64,000 nt of DNA from Acanthococcus lagerstroemiae (Eukaryota > Arthropoda > Insecta > Hemiptera > Eriococcidae), in NCBI GenBank assembly GCA_031841125.1, contig CM063111.1, positions 59,457,535-59,521,534 on the forward strand. Reading direction: 5' to 3'. Positions 1-10,934 of the stretch are shown one piece after another; position 1 is the stretch's first letter; every line of letters begins with the position of its first letter. The translations under genes and the position numbers were made by a program. The notes below the pieces were generated by a model. The model was not told the origin of the DNA. It saw only the letters and a list, made by a program, of their open reading frames with translations, and ran no database searches.

Positions 1-322
1 GAGCCTGCATCAAGATTGCTAGATTGATCTGAGCCAGTCCCAGTTATTTCGCGGCTATAGCCCTGATCTGATCTCTGTTAACTTCTACTTAATTAATATC
101 AGTTCACATTGACCCAAATTTCACCTTACTCTGTACCTCGTGTGTATTGTGAAAATATAACCGACTTGGCAAAATATTTGTCTGTATCTTACTTGTATAC
201 ATAGGCTGTCGCTGAGTAACTGAGACTAAAATTCGTATGGCCCACCAACGCTACCTATTGGCGTTTCAACGCAGTAGGGGAATAATTTGGTTCATTAGCT
301 ATCGATTGAGACCACGCCGAGC
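1..322. other. No recognisable feature
   Basis: I see no coding, RNA or repeat signal. A short frame that begins near 237 runs into the antisense of the mariner fragment and is not supported as a gene. Confidence 0.5.
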
Positions 323-409
323 TCATTTGATTGAAAACTCGCTGTTCCAGACCAGTTTAAAAGAAACCATATGGGTTGACCCCTCCAGGTTTTTTAAAGA
401 AGAAAAAAA

Positions 410-694
410 AAGCATACAATTACAAAACTTTTTATCAGAGTCATCATCTTCTTTAAGTACACGAATATCTTTTTCAAAATAAGCGCCATTCATGGCTATA
501 GAGGCGTACATTCGTTCTTGCCATTTATCGAACGTTTTCGCGTATTCTGCTGCCGATAACGAGGAGAAAAACATCTGCGCCGCGGTGATGACTTCTTCAT
601 TTGCGTTGAATAGACGACCGCGTAAGGCTGCCTTCAGTTGAGGAAATAACCAATAGTCGCAGGGGGCGAGGTCAGGACTATACAGGGGGTGGGG
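410..694 (-). mobile_element. mariner transposase C-terminal fragment
   Basis: The minus-strand frame reads HPLYSPDLAPCDYWLF followed by PQLKAALRGRLF, EEVITAAQMFFSSL and KWQERMYASIAMNGAYFEKD. This is the C-terminal catalytic block of mariner transposases, a cut-and-paste family. The D of APCDYW is the third catalytic acidic residue. About 95 residues are present, against roughly 340 in the family. The DNA-binding domain and the first two catalytic aspartates are missing, so this is a dead fragment. The open frame runs on past both ends (323-838) into unrelated sequence. Upstream in the same frame lies sequence from an oppositely oriented mariner copy. I did not find terminal inverted repeats. 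The family call is firm; the subfamily is not determined. Confidence 0.85.
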
Positions 695-772
695 TGAATT
701 GTGATTTTTTTTAGAAGTCATCAGCGCGGCGCAGATGTTTTTCTCCTCCTTACCGGCGGCGGAAAGAGCGAT
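541..772. repeat. Inverted repeat formed by two opposed mariner pieces
   Basis: Bases 557-596 are the reverse complement of 714-752 with two mismatches, and weaker matching extends outward to about 772. The spacer is about 118 bp. The arms are protein-coding mariner sequence rather than transposon termini, which points to rearrangement or nested insertion rather than a MITE. Confidence 0.75.
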
Positions 773-800
773 GAGACGCCAGCTCGAAGACTTCTTCTTT
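711..800 (+). mobile_element. Second mariner C-terminal scrap, opposite orientation
   Basis: On the plus strand this stretch reads LEVISAAQMFFSSLPAAER, the counterpart of EEVITAAQMFFSSLSAAEY in the minus-strand mariner fragment next to it. It is shorter and has diverged, so it seems to come from a different mariner copy that lies head to head with the first. The reading frame runs to a stop near 802. Confidence 0.65.
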
Positions 801-840
801 GAACAAAGGAGAGGTATGGGATAGTTTGGAGAAAACAAAC

Positions 841-1361
841 ACCATATTCCAAAATGAAAAATGAATCATTGTTTGCAAGCTCGGGTGATCTTTATTCTTT
901 GAGAAATGTGAGAAAAGGACCTGAGAAAGGAAAATCCTTGCGGAAAATTATGTACGAGTTACAGTCCCGACTTCACACTTTCTTCACTTACTTTACACGC
1001 TATTCTTTCCATTCTATTCCTGCTGGATCCAGACTTACATAATTTCCCAAAAACTTTCTCGAGTTTGCAGTGGTGAATTCCAGGCAAAATAATCAGTCAG
1101 CAAATGTTCTAAGGGACTTACTACTTAAAAGAAAGAACCGATTTTAATAGCCCTTCTCCCCCTCCCCCAGAAAAATGTCAGATGATTGTGCTGGGGTCTC
1201 TTAGGTGGAAAAAAATAGCTCGATTCCAATTCTGGCAGTGGCTCCTTAAGAAAAAGACCAGAGATCAACAAAAAAAAATTCAGATGGTTTGGCTGGGGAC
1301 ATTTGTACAAGGAGCAAAGAATTGAAATTTTTTACCACGTAAATATTTCGAATCAAAAATC
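841..1361. other. No gene; weak internal repetition
   Basis: No gene is seen. Short phrases containing CAGATG..TTGTGCTGGGG and ATTTGTACAAGGA recur here and near 1670, so this is probably old degenerate repeat sequence. Confidence 0.4.
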
Positions 1362-1528
1362 CCGGGGCGTAGCCACGAGAGGGGGGTCCTGAACCCCCTT
1401 GCCATCAGCCGCAAATGTGAAAAAATTAAAATTTATTCTGGTAATAGTAAGTATTACACCTGTAATGTTATAAAAGTGAAACGACCCCCCCCCCTCCCCA
1501 CCTCATACCAACTCTGGCTACGCCACTG
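1362..1528. mobile_element. hAT-type MITE (GGCGTAGCC ends)
   Basis: The left end reads CCGGGGCGTAGCCACGAG and the right end is the complement of CAGTGGCGTAGCCAGAG, so the ends form an imperfect terminal inverted repeat. The flanks are CAAAAATC (1354-1361) and AAAAAATC (1529-1536), an 8-bp target duplication with one mismatch, as hAT transposases make. No coding capacity remains in 167 bp, so it must have moved with a transposase supplied elsewhere. The termini have G-rich and C-rich tracts just inside them. Confidence 0.75.
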
Positions 1529-1536
1529 AAAAAATC

Positions 1537-2687
1537 GAAAAATTTGCCTAAGTTTTTGTGTTGGTTTCTTGAATGGGGAGGGGGTGAGAAAGAATGACTC
1601 AATTAATGTTGTTGTTTTTTTTTGTTTTTTTTTAGTACCAAGAAATTATCTTGGCTGAAAAACCGATTGTGATATTTGTACAAGGAAGTTTTTTTTTAAA
1701 TGAAAACCCTTTTACGTATTTTAAACTAAAAATCGCCCCCGTTTTGCAAAATAATGATAAACAATTGCTTACGAAGTAGTGTGTCGCCTTCGTAAAGAGA
1801 GGGGGTCAAAAGAAGAGATGGACTCAAGGCCTTCTGTTCTTTCTGGAATGAGAGTTTGGTTCGTCAAAAAGATGTCCAACTTTCCTGATTGGGAGATGTT
1901 GCAATGCTACCGATGTTTGCGACTATTTTTCTATTACGGGAAGTGAGATTTTCCGAAATACGTGTAACAACTTTGGTTAACTTTGCTTACTTTTCTTTTG
2001 TGATGGAGGAAAGAGAATAGACGGTTGAGATTTTCTTGTTTTGGGAGGTGTTATAGGCTAAAACCAGTTTCGCTCTTCACAGTAGGGGATGATAATATGT
2101 TTACAACTTCAGGTGACGCATTTGAAGAGAGAGAGAGGGGGGTGAGGAGCAAACACCTATTTCAATTACTTATTTTTTGTTTAACGAAGAAATTTTTAAT
2201 GTTAAGGTGCAATATTTCCGAAAATCGTGAGTGTCTTAAGAATGTTTATGTTTGAAGGGTGGGGAAGAGAAATTTATTTAGGTAAAGAATGAATGCTTTA
2301 TTTTCCACAGTAAGAAATGATGTATTGTTTGGTAACCAGTGTGCCATATTTTTTCGGAAAATAAAAGTGAGAAAAGCCACGTTTCAATGTTGGTTTCATT
2401 TTTAATTAAGATAGTGTTGGACTAATGACTTTCCCTCTTTCGGAGTAGAAAATAAAAAATAACTCGGAGCTCGTATACCGCTTATTTGCCAAATTTAACT
2501 TTCGTCCTTCCTGTTTTTCCTCTTCTCTAAAACCCTGCTATGTGCGATCTGATTACTGTACCCCTTAATGCTGGTCTCTCCTGTGGCTTGCAATTTTCGG
2601 AGTTTCCGGGAAAGGAACTCGGTTTTCTGCATAATTACAGAGATTGAGTCCCTGTATCTATCTTCTGTTCGGGAATTTTTTTTAGCA
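1537..2687. other. No recognisable feature
   Basis: AT-rich sequence with short T tracts and a GAGA tract near 2128. I see no gene, RNA or clear repeat boundary. Confidence 0.4.
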
Positions 2688-2701
2688 GCGTGGAGGGATA
2701 A

Positions 2702-2811
2702 GGTGTATGGTGGAACGTATGGCGATGCACGCATGCCAAAGTGGCCCCTAAGACACCGCACCCCCGGCACCGGAAACTACCCTGTCGGGCATCGCATCAG
2801 TGCCGAGGGGT
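2702..2811 (+). mobile_element. 110-bp retroposon-like insertion, copy 1
   Basis: This GC-rich 110-bp segment lies between two copies of a 14-bp direct repeat, GCGTGGAGGGATAA at 2688-2701 and GCGTGGAGGGGTAA at 2812-2825 (one mismatch). Its sequence matches 35987-36100 along its whole length, including the block around CACGCATGCCAAAGTGG and the end CGCATCAGTGCCGAGGGG. There are no terminal inverted repeats and no A-rich tail. Target duplications of this length suggest LINE-type retroposition. I do not recognise the source RNA. The orientation given is arbitrary. Confidence 0.7.
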
Positions 2812-2825
2812 GCGTGGAGGGGTAA

Positions 2826-3598
2826 ATTCTAGTCCGTAAATATATATATATATATAAAAGCGGATGTTAACTAGATCGGTAATACCAGAGCTTTAGAATC
2901 CAAAACCGTAATTTGAAACATTCCTTCTCTAAAATGAAATCTGAAAGAAAAGAAACATTCCGGATCTGAGAGGCGGAATTTTTCTGTATTCTATTTGCGA
3001 TAAAGACGATATCTAAACAACGTAGAAAAATCAAAGATCAACACGCCCGTATTTATCCTTTAAACTCTCACTTTTCCTGATGTATCCCTTTTCATGTCTC
3101 TTTTACGGCTTTCTGATTCGCCTACGAAGTCTTATCTTCCCTCGTATGCGTTTCTCTGACTTTCGCACATAATTTCGAAGTCTTCGTCTAGTCTTTCACT
3201 GCAGCTGCTCTTCGCTCCTTATGAAAACTATGCTATTTGTAATGCAGAAGCCGCGCGAAATTCAAGAGACCTTAAGATGTTTTAGCCTTCATCTAAATCA
3301 AATTACTTGCTCTAATTTCCATTCGTTATCAGATGAATACGTAGCTAAGTTAATCATTGTTGCCAACCACACCTGATTCCGAACGCCCACCCGACGATGA
3401 ACAAACACCTCGTCGTGCCCGACCCATTATCAGCTCGATTTAAGGCGAGTGCGAATTTACGACCCTCGATAAGAAAGTTTGCAGTCACAAAATCTTTTAA
3501 CGATGCTGTTAAAAATGGTGCACGTAAAGTTTACGATATTATACCGTAGTCACGAAAGCGAATATTATAGTTTCTGATGTTTGATTACACAGACATAG

Positions 3599-3629
<31 letters not shown>

Positions 3630-5574
3630 AGTATAACATAAACACTAGCTAGGTAACTACATACTTGTTTGTGCATTCGCGGAAATCGTCGGCTGATGCC
3701 GTGGTGTTGGCTTACAGACTGCCATGAACATTTTAAAGTCTATCCTAACACTATCGGATTTTGTGGCATTTTTCGAAAACGATTGCACGGTGCGAACGTA
3801 GGCGAACTTTGCAGGACTTTGCAGGGTTAGGGTGAAGCGTCCCCAAAAAATAGATTTAGCTTTCGTCTCCCCACAGGTAAAGTAACTTTTATTCGGAGCA
3901 AAATACTATCATACTTTTTTACTAATTTAACTATTCGAACGTCGGCGGATCTTGCGACGGCTATAAGATTTGGCTGAGCTAAGCAGCCCTGCTATCATCA
4001 TTATCAGTTTCACACACGCTGATTTGTTGTTCTGTAGATCCCATTCTTTAGATGGCAGAATTGTTACACTACATTAGAGCTCCTTCGGCTCTCTTGAACC
4101 AATGAAGAAAACATCGATATATCGATAAAATATCGATATGGAAACTTCTTTAATATTGACATCACTAGTCAAAAGTGAAGTCAAACTACGAGCTGCTTTC
4201 TTTTCAAGAAGGAACCCATTCCAGCTCGAAGTTCTCTGTTCTCCAAGCACTCCAGTCACGCGACTGAACGACTGAAAAAATAGAACACAGACCATCATCT
4301 AGAACCAGGAGCTCATTTTGAAGTGTACGAAGATACGCAGAGGTGGGCACTATTTCTCGTCAGAAATTTAGAATTGTGCAAAAGCTATACTTGTATATGC
4401 GGTGTATAAGAAATTGATTTCAACGTCGACCGTGTTCGGATTTGGTTGTCGTAATACAACGGAGACGTAAAAATTCAATTTCCGAAAAAAAACTTTTTTT
4501 CACCGTGGTGTCCCCGCTCGTGCTAGATTATTCTCACCAACGAGATTCGAGTGGATTCATTCTGTATTCGAAAAGTTCGCCTTCGTTTTTCGTTTTCCAT
4601 TCCGAATCCTTCCTTCGCTTCGTTCACTTTTCTCGCATATATGCAGCCGACGATATACCGAAGCTGCTGTGTGTATAGGAAATTCGAGGTGAAAATTGGG
4701 GCCGTAAAAGTACGTGTTAATCCGCCGATGGATGACGGAGCTTTGCGGACGCGACTCGAAAATTCGCGAACTTTCGGTACCGTATTTTCGGCAAAGGATC
4801 TGGCGTCTTTGCTCGGATCGAACAAAGTCGTTTTTAATTTCGTTCTTCGAGGCGGTTTTTTCGCACGTCTACGAACGTTGACGTGCTGGAAGAAAACGAA
4901 AGGGCCGAGAGTGCCGAAAAACAAGATAAATATTTGTTCGAATCTCCAGAGACAGCGTAACTAATAAAGTCAACGAACATAAAAACGTATCCGAGTCGTA
5001 AAAAAAAACGAGCGAGAAAACTAAATAACCGAATAAACGCAAATGCGTGTCCAGGAAAAGGCTTGTTTGATTTTATTATTAGATCAAATTGAGAGTTGGC
5101 GGAATCGCGGGCCAGGCGGGGTCAATTAAAAATGACTAGATGATCGTTGGTAATTAGCAGCGGACAAAACCTTTGAAATTCGTAAATCGAAATTAGAATT
5201 ATTTGTTGCGAAAGTCCAGATGGCGAGCTCGATCGATTGGCCGATGACGAATGGTTGGTTTTAAATTGATTCGCATCGTGTTAGGTCCCACATCAATCAC
5301 AACTATAATAAACGATGGTACGGTGCCTATGCCGGACATTGACTGATTCTGTACACTTTTATGTTCTCGTTTTCAACTTCTGTATGTGGGAAGTGAACCT
5401 TCTTAACGTCGAAATGTGTATCCTACATCGCTATTTCTTGTCCTTTTCCGCTTCAACCGTTATTGACACTTCTAGAAGAGAATTTTTTTTCTTAATTCTG
5501 AACTTAAGGACTTTTATGGTGTATACTTTGATTGTTCTGCCAACTTTTCCGACAGACATGCAGAACGTATGAAG
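2826..5574. other. Non-coding stretch with two microsatellites
   Basis: It contains a (TA)n run at 2840-2857 and a (CA)n run at 3599-3627. The part from about 3000 to 5300 is richer in CpG than its surroundings and shows no transposon similarity, so it may be unique intronic or regulatory DNA. No exon could be supported. Confidence 0.4.
4442..4964. other. CpG-rich open segment of unknown nature
   Basis: Both strands stay open for more than 130 codons here (plus 4551-4964, minus 4523-4924), and CG dinucleotides are frequent compared with the AT-rich surroundings. Neither translation resembles a protein I know, and neither shows a domain or membrane segment. A few weak splice-like sites exist but no convincing acceptor and donor pair. 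It could be a promoter-proximal or first-exon region, or just a low-stop stretch caused by higher GC. Confidence 0.2.
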
Positions 5575-5659
5575 ATCACAACTGGATTCAAAAATACAGG
5601 GATTAAGGTTGAAAGTTTGCAACTCGGAGCTGAATGACAAGATATCGTATGCCGGCAAG

Positions 5660-6637
5660 GTGTCTACCGATCATCTGTCATTTGGATAAAGAAGATAGGA
5701 AATTCGCAGTACAAAAGGGCGTCAGACTAGGGGACCCTCTCTCTTCAAATATTTTCAATGCGGTATTGGAACACGCCTTTCGCGGCATAAATTGGGATCA
5801 AAATTGATGAGTAATATCTAAACGAACTTAGGTTCGCGGACGACATAATTCTAATAAGCAAAAATGCGGAGGAGTTGGGGAGATGGCATCAGAGCTTAAA
5901 GTGTGAATGCGGAAAAGTAGGGCTGACAATTAACCTCAGCAAGACAATCAACAGACTAAAATGCAAAACTAAGTTTAGATTACATCGAATTCGAAAAAGT
6001 GGACCAATTCAATTATTTGGGTCAAAACGCTGGCAGTTCACAAAAAATTTCATTCTGAGTTAAGTAAGCGTATAAGAAATGGGGGGGGGGGAAGCTTTTG
6101 GGCTCTCAAATACGTTCAAAAAAAGGAAAATGGGACTACAAACAAAGATCAAAATTTTTGATAGCTGTGTGACTCTCTGCTTACCGTACGGAGCCCAGAC
6201 TTGGGCCCTGACCAAATCCCAATCAATCAGATTACAAGTAACTCAAAACAAAATGGTGAGAAGCATCCTCCACATCAGATCTAAAGACAAAGTCAAAAAC
6301 ACAAAGCTATACGCAATGACCAACGTTGGAACGATCACATATAATCAAAAAACTGAAATTCAGATACGTAGGACACTTAGCCAGGGAAAAGCACGACAAA
6401 TGGCATTTAAAAGACTGACTGACTGGACTCCGTAGAAAAGCACGAGGAAAAAGGTAAGACTAGCAACCAGGTGGCGAGATGAAATTGACAGGGGAGTTGG
6501 GAAAACGTGAGGAAGGGTAGCGAAGAACCGAAATACATGGGTAAAAGTAGGGGAGGCCTATGCCCGGAGTTGGCGGGCGGGTGGTAACGATTATGTACAA
6601 CCCGAGGCTGTATTATTATTATTATTATTATTATTAT
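5660..6637 (+). mobile_element. RTE-type LINE fragment (RT palm to 3' tail)
   Basis: In shifting frames the plus strand reads FAVQKGVRLGDPLSSNIFNA, then LRFADDIILISKNAEE, then a stretch around LPYGAQTWALTKSQ, then TRWRDEIDRGVGKT and AKNRNTWVKVGEAYARSW. These are, in order, the QGDPLSP loop, the catalytic FADD box, the post-thumb segment and the conserved C-terminus of endonuclease/reverse-transcriptase retrotransposons of the RTE kind. A (TTA)n tail at 6610-6637 marks the 3' end. The endonuclease and N-terminal RT are missing, as expected for 5' truncation during insertion. Frameshifts and stops make it inactive. The start near 5660 is approximate. Confidence 0.85.
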
Positions 6638-6639
6638 TT

Positions 6640-9150
6640 TGAGAAGAGGTCATCTAGGTCTTCTACAGTCATCATGTTTTCGCTGTAAGGTTATCGAAAA
6701 AAAATTATTCTATTAGATATTTGAGAAAATACTGCCAAAATAACATAAGTTTATTGTATCGACACCTAATGAGTAAATAGGCAGTGAGCAAAATGTGACT
6801 TGACACTCACAGGCAGTTTTTACCATTGTCATTTGTTTAACCCTGGCAGGGAACAGCTATACATTGTTTCAAGTTTCCACGTTCATTTGAAACTTAGCTA
6901 TATATGAATGAGGTTTGCTGTACAGTGATTGTGTATTTGATTTCCACGTTCCGTTCTTTCAAACGTTGATGTACTACTTTCAGCCTCCTCAAACTTATCT
7001 TGTGTGAAACGTTTTAAAGATAGTATTAAACGAGTCTAGAAAAATTTTGAGGATATCTAGCCTGGAAGAGTCTTAACGAGCCCAGGAAAACATTAAAGAT
7101 AGTTTTGAAAAGTCCGGAAGAATTTCAAGAATTCATTCTCAGTCAAACTTCGAAGAGTCTTAGAACGAACCCGGAAACATTTTCTAAGAACCTTTTCCCG
7201 CAGCAAAAAATTATAATATTTTCCCTAAAAATACGGTTTATCAATCAATATGGGTTTCCCACATTGCCTTTCAATAATTTTTTTTGATTTTTTTGATTTT
7301 TTTTTTTATTGAAAAGAGTTTGTAATAAAAATATACGTTTTTATTTTCAAAAATGTAATTTTTCTCCTACTCCGACAAACATTTTTAGGTAACAGTTACT
7401 AACATTCTGGTAAATCTCTAACGTTCAGCGATTTCACACTATCTTTAACTGAAAATTCTGGTAATTTTTACTAATTTCTGGTAAAAATTACTATTGTTAT
7501 GATAGTGTGGTGAAAATTACCAGTATATTCAGTCAGGCAGTGCGTGAAATCTTTGCACGTCACAGAGACTTTCCAGAATTCCAGTAAGTTTTACAGTACC
7601 TAATTCTTTTCTCAGAGTAAATATGTTTTATGAGCTGGAATTCTTCCAAGTAGTTTCTTTATGGAAACCATTTTCCACCTAATTTTACTGGATCCAAAAA
7701 CTTTCCCACTTCCTTAAAAAGAAAAACAATCCTTGAAGAGGAAAAGGAACATCTTAAGATGTATACCGCTTACCAATAACCCTAAAATCCAAACTCTGTA
7801 ATTATTGTAACTTCATACCGAGACCATCCATAGCCGTTAGGCATTAGATGTCTCGTTAATAAAAAAAAAAAAAAAAAAAAAGAACATTTGTTGCCGTCGA
7901 AATACTTTTGAAAAAATTTATTTTCATCCCGAAATCATTCACTCGTCTTTTTCTTCCTAGAAAACGAAAAATTTGTTTCTCCTAGAATGAAAATTTTTTC
8001 GTTTCATTGAGAAAGAAGAAGAATATCGTGTTCGAAAAACATGTTCTGTCAAAAAAGTATTTTCTTCGAAAAAAAAGAAGATAATAATAGTAAGAAGAAG
8101 AAAATAATATTTTTCAGCTAAGCAACATTTGAACCAAAATAAGTTTTCTTCGGAAATACTTCGTCACCAAAAAAGAACATTCTTCTTCCTCCCCTTCTAC
8201 AAAAAGCAATTTCAAAAAAGCTGTCTCACCCCGGCCCACTTCATCCGTTCCTGAAAGTCTTTGCCCAAGAAATAGTTACATATTTGCATTTTAGAAATCA
8301 TGCCGAACCTCCGTTGATTTGCTAATTAATCACAGCGCTACGAACTTTACCGAATCTAGGAATATTAAATCCTCAGGTATTATTATTGGCGAGTAAATGC
8401 TCAGAAATCTCAAGCATTTTCTCTGTACGCGAGAATTAGTTAGGATTTTTAATAATTCAAATTTTGAATTCATAGCGATCGATCGTATGTCACTTATCAC
8501 ATCTAACATTTACATTATATGGAATTGAGAATGAAGTGATTGGTAGTTATAGTTAACCAGTTACTTTCGAGTTCTTACTGACATGAGACAGATCTCTAGA
8601 GTACTGAGCTACCAATCAGGGAGTGGTGTCAAATGCTCCAATCGGTTTACGGTCCACTCATTCTCATTGATTTGATATTGACTGCAAGGAAGTCCGATTT
8701 GATTTTCATTGTGTTATAACTAACTAAATAATTCATTTGTTCTCCAAAAACTCTTGCTACATTCGAATCTTCCTGCTGGTCAATTTGAAACTTGATTTTT
8801 TGTGTTAAATGCAGGTACATTTGTGCTCTATCAGATTCTACAAAAAAATAAAAAAATAAATAAAAAATAAATAAATAAAAAATAAAAATAAAAACAAGTT
8901 CCCGACATGTGGTACCTTTTCATAGAGTTCCTCTCATTTGATTTAAATCGCAAAATCAAAATCAGTACCTTCAATCAAATATAAAATTATTTAAAATCAA
9001 TCAATTTTAATCATTTTTCTTTGATTTTTTGATTTATGATTTTACCCATTGCAGCACTAAAACGAACAAGCCAACTGACGGATGAATCATAAGCTGGAGA
9101 TTCTGGATGTTTGATCATTTTTTCTCTTCCTTGGCGGCATTCGAGACGTA
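6640..9150. other. AT-rich stretch with homopolymers; nothing coding
   Basis: Contains an A tract at 7859-7881, an (AAAT)n-like tract at about 8841-8895 and T tracts near 7280-7310. Around 6980-7190 are phrases such as GAGTCTTAACGAGCCCAGGA that resemble, on the other strand, the minisatellite at 10.9-12.1 kb. Small palindromes built from CTGGTAATTTTTACTA lie near 7455-7490. No gene is seen. Confidence 0.4.
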
Positions 9151-9154
9151 GGCA

Positions 9155-9702
9155 ACGATGGCCACTAGCTAGTTTCTCAGTATCATTAAAATAATATGAT
9201 TAATACATTGAATTTCGTTTAGTATGATCACTTTCGGAGAATTTGATAACTGTAAGCGGCTGATCACTAAAACTTAATGGAAATTTTGTATTACATATTA
9301 TGTATTTGCTCTTCACTATGATAATGAAATCGTCCTCAAACAAAGAATTCACTGTATCTTTGATCCCCTCCCACTCTAATATTTCTCAAAACAACATGGC
9401 CGATGAAACCGCTGAACTTCCCTTGAACATTTCTCCAATCCTTAACATTCCAATCCCGATATCAGACGCCCGAAAATCAGTGAATCATTCGTTCACAAAT
9501 CTTTCCAACGACACTGGGATCAAGTCCCACCAACTAACAAACTGAAATCCATAAAAACCGCAGTTGACTCCTGGAAAACATCCTATCAAAATTCCAGAAA
9601 AGACGAAATACCTAATACTTTGCAGACTAAGAACTGGACACTCCGCTTCATCGCAGACGACGATGGCCACTGGCCAGTTTCTCAATGTTATAAAAATAAT
9701 AT
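9155..9702 (+). repeat. Pair of about 45-bp direct repeats
   Basis: The phrase ACGATGGCCACT followed by AGTTTCTCA and a run ending AAATAATAT occurs at 9155-9198 and again at 9660-9702. The two copies bracket the LINE RNase H fragment. They are too long and too diverged for a target duplication, and are most easily explained as two overlapping copies of the same LINE 3' region. Confidence 0.45.
9300..9660 (+). mobile_element. LINE RNase H / C-terminal fragment
   Basis: The plus strand encodes TVSLIPSHSNISQNNMADET, the typical end of an RNase H domain in Jockey/I-type non-LTR retrotransposons (family pattern: PSH.GI.GNE.AD..A). It is followed, after a frameshift at about 9540, by NKLKSIKTAVDSWKTSYQ and then CRLRTGH, the C-terminal RLR.GH box. 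RNase H would remove the RNA template during reverse transcription. Only about 120 residues remain, with at least two frame changes, so this is an inactive fragment. Which clade it belongs to cannot be settled from this piece. Confidence 0.7.
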
Positions 9703-10930
9703 AACAAACTAATATGTACTTACATGAAATACTATGCGACAGAGTAGAACTCCGTCTTAGAACCATATGAGGGGAAACGGAGAATTTCGTATAAACCTCA
9801 AGACCCTCTCTACAGCAAGAAACCGAATTTTTGAAGTCTTGAAAAAATCCTCAAACGTAGTGTAGTTATCTGCTTTTCCGTGTCCGTCAGATGAGTGACA
9901 CGATACTGCCAACTGCCACTATGCAAATGAATTCCGTCACTGGGAAGTATTTTTGAAGCCAATGTGTTTAATATGCAAATAAGATTACCGGGGCCGCCGG
10001 TTCGACTGTAAAAAAAAAAAGTTCGCTTGCAAATTTGTATGCCGAATAATCGAATATGTAAATACTTCGGAGAAGTTTTGGGTGATTGCCATTGAGTTAA
10101 TATACCCACCCGGCCTACACAGGTTACGGATGGCACCTTGGAGATAATAATCCTTTGTTTTCCTAACTGACTCGCGATAAGTCACGGAGTTTCAATGAAA
10201 GACGGAGACTGTATACGAGCGTATATAACAGATCAGTGCTTGGGCATGATCAGCTGTAATTAATAATTCGAAACTTTCGGCTAATTACAGGGGCAGGGCG
10301 AGAGAAATCAGCTTCACGTTTCAACTATAGTCTGTGGATGTAACAGGGAAATGTCAACTCGATACTCCGGAGACTATCGAACGAGAGAATAACGGCAGTT
10401 TGAAATTGTGCTCGGGCTTAACTCATTACAACCAGACACCTGGCAAATGCGTTTTTTTAATGATTCGCGGCACTTATGAATTATGAAAAACGGATTGATT
10501 CATTTCAGCCCTTAGCTCAGTCAAGTGTCGCGTGCAGTATCAGTAACAAGAGTTTGAATTCGGATTGTTTCTGGTTCACACGAATTCGTTACATCTTTTA
10601 TAGACATTTGAACAACTTATAAGATTATTGTTTGGTCGAAATTTAGGATCGTCTCACTCTCTTTTCGACTAGACAAGCATGTAATCAGTGGCGCACCGAA
10701 AGAGGAGGAGCTCTCCTCGAAGGTTTGAGTAGGCATTCGTTTCAATTGGAAAAAATTAGTGGTTCTCAGTTTAAAAATTCAAAATTTTGTGAGAAAAAAA
10801 TTTCCTCACTTACCCCGTTGCAAAACGGGGGCTTCTCAAGTGGGGATTTTGGGGTTTCCTTCTCCTCCTCCCCACACCAATTTTCTTTCTGTACGACTTG
10901 GCAAATGAGGGAGATGCTGTTTTAAACGTA
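9703..10930. other. No recognisable feature
   Basis: No gene or clear repeat. The phrase CAGTGGCGCACCGAAAGAGG at about 10686 resembles the left end of a hAT MITE, but I could not find a matching right end. Confidence 0.4.
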
Positions 10931-10934
10931 TTTA

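Noticed and set aside
4523..4964. Protein-coding gene on either strand (133 and 137 codons)
   Set aside because: Overlapping open frames on both strands follow from GC-rich, stop-poor sequence. Neither translation has recognisable motifs.
9155..9702. LTR retrotransposon bounded by 45-bp direct repeats
   Set aside because: The repeats are too short for LTRs, lack TG...CA ends and primer-binding sites, and the enclosed coding piece is LINE RNase H.
10686..10925. hAT MITE starting CAGTGGCGCACC
   Set aside because: No matching right end or 8-bp duplication could be found.
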